Source: a virus
IMG/VR virus record: IMGVR_UViG_3300025168_000233
Span: 1 to 37,516 of that record
Strand: one strand, 5' to 3'
DNA: 37,516 nucleotides
Each line of letters starts with the position of its first letter. The stretch's first letter is position 1. The notes beneath the pieces were generated by a model that was given only the letters and a program-made list of their open reading frames with translations, was not told where the DNA came from and searched no databases. The translations under genes were made by a program, and so were the position numbers. Positions 32,949 through 37,516 of this stretch are shown here, piece by piece.

Positions 32949-33311
32949 TTAATGAAACGCTAACACAGCCACTGAATTAGTTCCACCTGGGGCACTATTA
33001 GTGATTGTTAATGATGTTACCATAACACCGGCAAGGGTAAATGGCAAATCAGTTGCATCGACTTTTATAATACCAGGAGCAGCCGCCCCATTTATAGTTA
33101 AAGATAATACATCCCCAGCATCTAAGTAACTAGTACCTGATCCAGGCTTATCATAAATAACTACCTTTTTAGCTGGATCTGATGCTGTGATATATTGAGC
33201 GCTCTTTGCCCCTCCAGTAGACAGATCGATTTCTTCATAATTCCAACTAGTAAAGCTATCCATATTAACAGCTTCTTGTATTGAAAATTCGTGTCTTCCT
33301 TTATTTGCCAC
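32949..33311 (-). CDS. Small virion surface protein, GTG start (120 aa)
   Basis: The frame starts at GTG 33311, with GGAG seven bases upstream; this start gives MANKGRHEFSIQEAVNM, which aligns with neighbouring genes. The rest is a small beta-sandwich-like domain (QYITASDPAKKVVIYDK, DATDLPFTLAGVMVTSLTIT). It is the ungapped paralogue of the 247-residue protein and probably the ancestral form. Capsid or tail decoration is likely; no catalytic motif. Confidence 0.65.
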   Translation of the reverse strand: MANKGRHEFSIQEAVNMDSFTSWNYEEIDLSTGGAKSAQYITASDPAKKVVIYDKPGSGTSYLDAGDVLSLTINGAAAPGIIKVDATDLPFTLAGVMVTSLTITNSAPGGTNSVAVLAFH

Positions 33312-33465
33312 CTGGAAGCTCCTTTCTAATCTTTATTATTATATGTATAAAGGTAGCGATTAAGATCCCAAACCTTACTACTTCAGGTATAAATTCCAAC
33401 CAACTTATTAAAATTGCTCCACCTCCTTGACTTACGGTAATTAAGGAGTCCTTTAGATTATCCAT
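33301..33465 (-). CDS. Small membrane protein (54 aa)
   Basis: A frame from ATG 33465, with GAGGAG seven bases upstream, runs to TAA at 33301. It starts inside the previous gene (eight-base overlap) and ends inside the GTG-started gene (11-base overlap). The product has a polar N-terminus, a GGGAILISWLEF segment, then a longer hydrophobic run (VRFGILIATFIHIIIKI) and a basic end. The size and plan fit small phage holins, spanin partners or membrane anchors. The overlap pattern and strong ribosome site argue that the gene is real. Confidence 0.6.
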   Translation of the reverse strand: MDNLKDSLITVSQGGGAILISWLEFIPEVVRFGILIATFIHIIIKIRKELPGGK

Positions 33466-33655
33466 CGATAAGCTCCTCTTCTTCCATTAACTCTGGAGCT
33501 TGTGGCTCTGGAGCATCTGTAAATGCCTGCTGTAGCTTGCTAACTAAAGCTAATGCGTTTTGTGCAACTTTCAATCCGTCTGATTTCACTGCTATGTCTA
33601 GTAGCCCAATTAGGACATTAGCTTCTTGCTCTGTTAATAATACTTCCTTTTCCAT
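33458..33655 (-). CDS. Small acidic helical protein (65 aa)
   Basis: MEKEVLLTEQEANVLIGLLDIAVK followed by a helix and an acidic tail (PELMEEEELIDG). The plan, an N-terminal E-x-x-L-L-T-x-x-E-A helix and a central LLDIAVKSDGL, is common in short phage proteins near head and tail genes whose function is unknown. GGAGAGATAATG gives a ribosome site. Its stop overlaps the 54-residue gene. Confidence 0.65.
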   Translation of the reverse strand: MEKEVLLTEQEANVLIGLLDIAVKSDGLKVAQNALALVSKLQQAFTDAPEPQAPELMEEEELIDG

Positions 33656-33663
33656 TATCTCTC

Positions 33664-34227
33664 CTAGTCTTTTGTCATTTGTTCGTATGTTGAGTTACTC
33701 ATGTATTTAATCTTTGAGGTAAAATTACTACCTAATTGGACAACACCTGGAGTCCCTGTAGTGAGTTGAAACCAGCCAGAAGCAGAAGTATTTACCTGAC
33801 TACCTGTCCAAGCTGATCCTGTCCAGAAATAGTATTCCGTAGATGGATACACTGCATACATTCCTGTAATCTTACCATCTGCTACCCCAAGAATGTCATT
33901 AATATCATTTCGGCTTTGAACTCCCTCATCCCAATAAATCATATTGTCAATAATCCCAGCATGACTGTTAGGCCCAGGTAATAAGGTATTAGAAGCATTA
34001 TTTACATCATGTAGCAAACCAAGCTGATCATAGTCCAATGCCCATTTACTCCTATTAGCCTTCATGGCAATTGCGCTTCCGTGATCTGTACGGTTGAACG
34101 TATTGGCAGTATATCCAACTGTATTATTAAATTCAATAATTATAGGGGCTGGCTCATTGGAAGAAAGCCTCCAATCACCATAATCTAAACTCATTGAATC
34201 ATTTCTACTATTTGAATCCCAGCCCAA
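33664..34227 (-). CDS. Beta-rich virion protein, TTG start (187 aa)
   Basis: No family recognised. Trp, Tyr, Asn, Ser and Thr are common (YFWTGSAWTGSQVNTSASG near 130-148), suggesting a small beta-sandwich or fibre-type domain. TTG at 34227 follows the upstream TAA directly, with GGGGG nine bases upstream; the first ATG (residue 12) lacks a site, so TTG is preferred. Place between connector genes and decoration genes suggests a virion role. Confidence 0.6.
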   Translation of the reverse strand: MGWDSNSRNDSMSLDYGDWRLSSNEPAPIIIEFNNTVGYTANTFNRTDHGSAIAMKANRSKWALDYDQLGLLHDVNNASNTLLPGPNSHAGIIDNMIYWDEGVQSRNDINDILGVADGKITGMYAVYPSTEYYFWTGSAWTGSQVNTSASGWFQLTTGTPGVVQLGSNFTSKIKYMSNSTYEQMTKD

Positions 34228-34758
34228 TTACATAATCCCCCATGTTCTACCAGTCTTAACTTGTTTGGGTCCATAAAATCTTTTATTGCCCACATATCTA
34301 TGAGCCTTCTCTTTATACTCATTGTACTTAGCATTAAATACTTCATTAAGCTTCATGAGTTCTGGTTTATTTTCATAGCCCTTAGATACAGCATAATATA
34401 CTAAGGCTCTATGGAATTGACTTGGAAACTCTGGCATGTCAGTCATGCCTCCAGCTATAAACTTTCCAGATGGAGAAGTCCCAGCGTTCTTTTCTGCCTC
34501 AGTAAATACTTCTGATTTCTTAATGCAAAATATTCTTATCTGTGTAATCTCATGTGGGGATAGCCATTCTCCAGTATAACTTCTTTCACGAATGCCAGTG
34601 GTAGAGCTAAAAGTACCATCAGGGAGTCCATCTCCTCCAATAATAGCCCTTCCTCCATTAGACTGAGTATCTTTAGCATAGGCTATTGCAATGTTGCCTC
34701 TATCAAGCCACCAGGCATAATCTTTATCTATTGTATGTGGGTATGTAGGTTGTGCCAT
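34228..34758 (-). CDS. Head-tail connector/adaptor-type protein (176 aa)
   Basis: The PEFPSQFHRALVYYAVSKGYEN segment near residues 109-131 is the common 'P-x-x-[FW]-H-x-x-[LI]-x-x-x-A' helix of phage adaptor/connector proteins, and the N-terminal half is beta-rich with a LSPHEITQIRIF segment. Its start overlaps the 92-residue gene's stop as TAATG, so the two are made together. Together these two proteins look like the two halves of the usual adaptor layout (helical plus strand). Confidence 0.6.
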   Translation of the reverse strand: MAQPTYPHTIDKDYAWWLDRGNIAIAYAKDTQSNGGRAIIGGDGLPDGTFSSTTGIRERSYTGEWLSPHEITQIRIFCIKKSEVFTEAEKNAGTSPSGKFIAGGMTDMPEFPSQFHRALVYYAVSKGYENKPELMKLNEVFNAKYNEYKEKAHRYVGNKRFYGPKQVKTGRTWGIM

Positions 34759-35036
34759 TATCCAATATCCCTTTCATCTGGTATACCTATTAATCTAGGT
34801 ATGCGTTTTCCTCCTGAAGTACTACTATCATAGTTTATTTCTTTTATCTCTAATATATCATCTGATAAGGGGTAATACCTTTGATCTACTGCCGTATTAA
34901 AAGTAAATGAGCCTTCTGAGATTCTTGTATCAGAAGAAAAGTCATCCATAGCCTCATTTAGCAATATTATAATCTCTTTTTCACCCATACCAGGATGGTG
35001 TTGTTTTACAAATTCAATCATTTCTCGTAATATCAT
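34758..35036 (-). CDS. Small head-tail adaptor-type protein (92 aa)
   Basis: Residues 1-35 are helical (REMIEFVKQHHPGMGEKEII) and residues 40-75 carry DQRYYPLSDDILEIKEINYD, the usual 'YxLPxDxlxIxxV' pattern of phage adaptor proteins, which lie just below the portal. AAGGAG lies four bases upstream, and the ATG overlaps the previous stop in TAATG. Split from the 176-residue protein, with which it probably works. Confidence 0.6.
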   Translation of the reverse strand: MILREMIEFVKQHHPGMGEKEIIILLNEAMDDFSSDTRISEGSFTFNTAVDQRYYPLSDDILEIKEINYDSSTSGGKRIPRLIGIPDERDIG

Positions 35037-36151
35037 TATGCTCCTTCACTAGCTGCAGCAGATGCAAATGGTTCTAGGTATTCAGATTTTAATCTAGACA
35101 ATCTTTCTTGATACCATTGATATTCTAAAGTCCATTGTTGCTGTTCTGCGTTTAATTCTTGTAATTTAGCTCCAGCCAATTCCACATCCTCTTCATCTTG
35201 TATATAGAACCTGACAGCCTCCCATCCATTAACTGCAGTAGCACTATCTGAAGTTAAGTTTGGAGTGGCTCCTTTAGTGTCTTCATCGATCATGGTAGAT
35301 AATCCATCATTCATTTTTGATAATTTAATCTCCACCAATTTAACAGCTACATATAGCACTAAATAAATGCAAAAATCCTGTGGCATAATTATATCGCCCG
35401 TTGAAATTAGCTGATTAGGGTATGTATAAGTTACATCTATTGTATCTGGAGATGCTATACCTAAAAATTCAAATTCTCCACTATTAACAGTGTGATCTGG
35501 TATAACTGTTAATTGCCTGTTTTCAGTAAAATATACTGGATCCATTTCTGTAGCTGCATATATACTATTGGGATCCGAGACTAAATGTTTCTCATGAACT
35601 AATGCCTCTCTGCATTCCCTAAATTTATCAGCAGGAGCAGCGCTTCCCTTTCTGAATACCCCAAATATATAATGATTTTGTAATGGATATGTATTATTAG
35701 TCCACCCACTATCTATCTTCTTAGAGAATAAACCTAGCATATCTGGTGAAGATGCAGCCACTTTATTAACTACGTCTTTATAGGCCTCGGCAAGATATAC
35801 TCCTGCCCGAGTATCGTCAGGAAATGTACTTTTAAATGTAAATGAGGCACCCGTAGATGTTTCTTGAGTACCAGTAGATATAACTCCTTCAAGAGTTACT
35901 GCATTAGTTGATAAAGTTGCTAATTGTGTAACTACGCCATTTAAGGCGGTCAATTGAGTAAAACCTGAAAGCTCTACTTGATCCCCAATATTAGTAGCCG
36001 TTAGGCCATGTCCTGCAGTAAGAGTAAATGTATATGCAGCACCAGCAGAGCCAGTACTATCAGTAGCACTCATAGTAGCAACTATACTAGTTTGATCTCC
36101 ACCGAGATTAAGTCCTGCTTTTTCTTCTATTAATTGCTTATATGTTGCCAT
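35036..36151 (-). CDS. Virion connector/neck protein with inserted beta domain (371 aa)
   Basis: Residues 1-23 (MATYKQLIEEKAGLNLGG) join residues 110-371 (DDTRAGVYLAEAYKDVVNK, then PLQNHYIFGVFRKG, REALVHEKHLVSD and a long C-terminal helix, QQQWTLEYQWYQERLSRLKS) as a typical podophage head-to-tail protein. Residues 24-109 are an extra beta-rich module with TAGHGLTATNIGDQVELSGF and ALNGVV, like the E1-FCCH-type inserts often found in phage structural proteins. GAGGA lies before the ATG. It follows a probable terminator after the capsid-associated genes. Confidence 0.6.
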   Translation of the reverse strand: MATYKQLIEEKAGLNLGGDQTSIVATMSATDSTGSAGAAYTFTLTAGHGLTATNIGDQVELSGFTQLTALNGVVTQLATLSTNAVTLEGVISTGTQETSTGASFTFKSTFPDDTRAGVYLAEAYKDVVNKVAASSPDMLGLFSKKIDSGWTNNTYPLQNHYIFGVFRKGSAAPADKFRECREALVHEKHLVSDPNSIYAATEMDPVYFTENRQLTVIPDHTVNSGEFEFLGIASPDTIDVTYTYPNQLISTGDIIMPQDFCIYLVLYVAVKLVEIKLSKMNDGLSTMIDEDTKGATPNLTSDSATAVNGWEAVRFYIQDEEDVELAGAKLQELNAEQQQWTLEYQWYQERLSRLKSEYLEPFASAAASEGA

Positions 36152-36163
36152 TTAATTCCTCTT

Positions 36164-36212
36164 AATAAAACCTACCCCCCCCTGGGGAGAGAATTTCCAC
36201 AGGTGAGGGGGG
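36164..36212 (-). terminator. G/C-run hairpin after capsid-associated genes
   Basis: On the minus strand CCCCCCT (36212-36206) pairs with AGGGGGG (36183-36177) across a 22-base loop and is followed, after GGTAGG, by TTTTATT (36170-36164). It sits in the 87-base gap after the 157-residue gene. The T-run is weak and displaced, so partial termination or an mRNA-stabilising hairpin is possible. The eight-C run at 36175-36182 is also a spot where base-calling errors could occur. Confidence 0.55.
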
Positions 36213-36238
36213 CAGATTTATTTGTTTATCTACTTGAC

Positions 36239-36712
36239 TTACTTGATATAGTAGAGCTCAACTGTAACACTACCAGCGCTTACATCACCGAAGTCAGATC
36301 CAGCAGTAATAGTAACAACAGGGGCTTTTGCTGCAGAATGATTAGCTATACCTGATGGTATTCCTAAATCTACTCCGGCAGCTGCTGTTGCAAATACACT
36401 CGGAGTTCCCGTACTGTATCTATCAACATCAGTTCCATCGCCTATTGTCATAGTAGCAGAAGAATCGCCAGCGAAACCAGCTCCTACTATGCATACTGCT
36501 CTCAAGAACACTGCTCCTGCTGGAATAGATTCCGCAAAAGTAAATGTTCCAGCTGTACTTCCTCCGTCAGCCATCTCAGAGTATAAGATAGTCTTTGTGA
36601 GTTTTACTATAGCTCCTAAATCAACGGCAGCTATGCCAGATGCACCAGCTGTTTCAGAAACTACAGAAACAACCTTGTCTGGTTTATTAGCCACCCAGTA
36701 TTTATCAGCCAT
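36239..36712 (-). CDS. Capsid-associated small protein (157 aa)
   Basis: A beta-rich Ala/Gly/Thr/Val protein with ESIPAGAVFLRAVCIVGAGF, TMTIGDGTDVDRY and a VSAGSVTVELYYIK end. This pattern (IPAGA..., IGDGTD..., SAGsVtVel.Y) recurs in small phage proteins next to capsid genes, where they are thought to be decoration or cement proteins. It starts two bases after the upstream gene; no strong ribosome site, so coupling is likely. Structural assignment is from pattern and place. Confidence 0.65.
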   Translation of the reverse strand: MADKYWVANKPDKVVSVVSETAGASGIAAVDLGAIVKLTKTILYSEMADGGSTAGTFTFAESIPAGAVFLRAVCIVGAGFAGDSSATMTIGDGTDVDRYSTGTPSVFATAAAGVDLGIPSGIANHSAAKAPVVTITAGSDFGDVSAGSVTVELYYIK

Positions 36713-36714
36713 GA

Positions 36715-37143
36715 CTAAGCACCAACCCAGATACCGGCTCCTTCAGCAATATACCAGCCATCTACACCATCAGCGATAAGTGTTACTCTGTCACCTCTGT
36801 TTGAAGTTGCTTTGGTATTCACTAAGTCACCATCATCTGAGGCAGTAGCTACAGCGTCAGCAGCAGCATTAACTATAGTGCCAATGATCTTATCAGCAGC
36901 AGCAGGACTAATAGTAATGATATTATTACCATCAGCGCCACTATTGATAAAGGTATACTGAAGTCCTGCAGAAGTTGCAGGCAGTGTTACTACAAGCGCA
37001 TCTGTACCTACCAAAACAGCACTACCGCTATCATCGGCAGTTAAGGTACAACTTCCAGTTACAGTTTTTACTTCACATTTACCTTTGGCATATAGATTAG
37101 CATCGTCATCGAACTTATTTGATCCATATAATGGATTTGCCAT
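36715..37143 (-). CDS. Capsid decoration/head-fibre-like protein (142 aa)
   Basis: The ATG at 37143 with AGGAGG seven bases upstream is chosen; a longer frame to 37164 would overlap that ribosome site. Residues 20-142 follow the pattern seen in phage decoration and head-fibre proteins: CTLTADDSGSAVLVG, VVTLPATSAGLQYTFINSG, IITISPAAADKIIG, then RVTLIADGVDGWYI. It lies directly after the capsid gene. Function in shell stabilisation or surface binding is inferred. Confidence 0.7.
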   Translation of the reverse strand: MANPLYGSNKFDDDANLYAKGKCEVKTVTGSCTLTADDSGSAVLVGTDALVVTLPATSAGLQYTFINSGADGNNIITISPAAADKIIGTIVNAAADAVATASDDGDLVNTKATSNRGDRVTLIADGVDGWYIAEGAGIWVGA

Positions 37144-37154
37144 AATCAGACCTC

Positions 37155-37516
37155 CTATCGCCAAACAGCGTGAGCTTCAGGGCAAGACCATTCCATACCG
37201 GCTTCGGTTAGGATTAAGTCTACTCTTCGGTCAATTCCGCTGTTTTCTAGTGTTTGAACACCAACGTATACAGATGTATCACGATTGATGCCGTTACCTG
37301 CCAATGGACGATAGTTACAATACTTCATGTTAATACCAAGCATTTTAATATCAGTCCCATCAAGGTGCATATTTCTAGCTACGTTCATGTCTCCATAAGG
37401 AGTTGAGAATGTAGTGATATCAATACCCATTACCTTCTTTTTGCCTGTTGTAGCAAAGTCAGCACGGAAGTTAGAGGAGATTTCAAGATTGTTCTTGAAG
37501 TATCCACCAAGTTTGT
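37155..37516 (-). CDS. Major capsid protein, C-terminal 120 residues
   Basis: The frame is open to the right edge of the window, so the N-terminal part lies outside. Visible: KLGGYFKNNLEISSN at the edge, then GIDITTFSTPYGDMNVARNMHLDG, then MKYCNYRPLAGNG, and the ending EAGMEWSCPEAHAVWR before TAG. This order, a short strand with fs/dfG, an 'arN/nR' motif, a 'yRp' motif and a final E-x-x-L/M-x-x-x-x-x-x-AHA-x, fits the SU10/DUF5309-type HK97-fold capsid proteins; the assignment relies on that and on the adjacent decoration-type gene. The AGGAGG site for the next gene overlaps its stop. Confidence 0.7.
   Translation of the reverse strand, partial: KLGGYFKNNLEISSNFRADFATTGKKKVMGIDITTFSTPYGDMNVARNMHLDGTDIKMLGINMKYCNYRPLAGNGINRDTSVYVGVQTLENSGIDRRVDLILTEAGMEWSCPEAHAVWR

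Noticed and set aside
37144-37164. Longer start of the decoration protein
   Set aside because: The extra seven codons include the AGGAGG ribosome site of the ATG at 37143 and cross the capsid stop codon.
1-37516. tRNA genes, CRISPR arrays or insertion sequences
   Set aside because: No T-arm-like GGTTCRANTCC with matching acceptor stem, no spaced direct repeats and no transposase were seen on either strand.

Overview
The window is part of an AT-rich tailed double-stranded DNA phage genome. Its virion genes look podovirus-like: there is a P22 gp10/T7 gp12-type stabilisation (tail tubular) protein, a block of internal ejection proteins and a giant ejected protein, with no sheath, tape measure or baseplate genes. 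Shine-Dalgarno sites of the AGGAG/GGAG type are strong almost everywhere, so the host probably uses canonical SD initiation; the host itself cannot be named from this sequence. No tRNA genes, CRISPR arrays, insertion sequences or integrase were seen, and no gap between genes exceeds about 150 bases.

Left arm, bases 1-5163, plus strand: the 3' part of a ThiF/E1-like adenylyltransferase and a terminator, then an Erf single-strand annealing protein, an SSB-like protein with the classic acidic DIPF-type tail, a second hairpin element, and a large primase-helicase that combines an archaeo-eukaryotic primase core, a four-cysteine PriL-like region and a RecA-like ATPase. A run of short, heavily overlapping genes follows. 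It includes a zinc-ribbon protein and a CCC_TGA shifty stop that may fuse two reading frames. A PDDEXK-type nuclease (candidate Holliday-junction resolvase) and an unlisted 52-residue gene end the arm. This is a recombination/replication module; the DNA polymerase must lie outside the window.

Right arm, bases 37516-5147, minus strand, read right to left: the end of a major capsid protein, two capsid-associated proteins, a hairpin that may be a terminator, three connector/adaptor-type proteins, and a cluster of small surface or decoration proteins. Two of the latter are paralogues, one carrying an inserted carbohydrate-binding-like domain. Next come a coiled-coil protein, a LamG-type protein, a calcineurin-like phosphoesterase, a holin-like membrane protein, the stabilisation protein, a long tail fibre, and the ejection block of 273, 115, 276, 447, 384, 3111 and 966 residues. 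The small genes are tightly packed with ATGA or TAATG overlaps, which indicates translational coupling.

The two arms are convergent and their last genes overlap tail to tail by 17 bases. The most interesting candidate is the 3111-residue protein. It carries a DADFDWDK motif with three alternating aspartates, like the DxDxD metal site of two-barrel RNA polymerases (YonO, crAss-like gp66, QDE-1), and an upstream SGNK lysine element. It may be an injected virion RNA polymerase that starts transcription of the incoming genome; this is inference and needs structural comparison.
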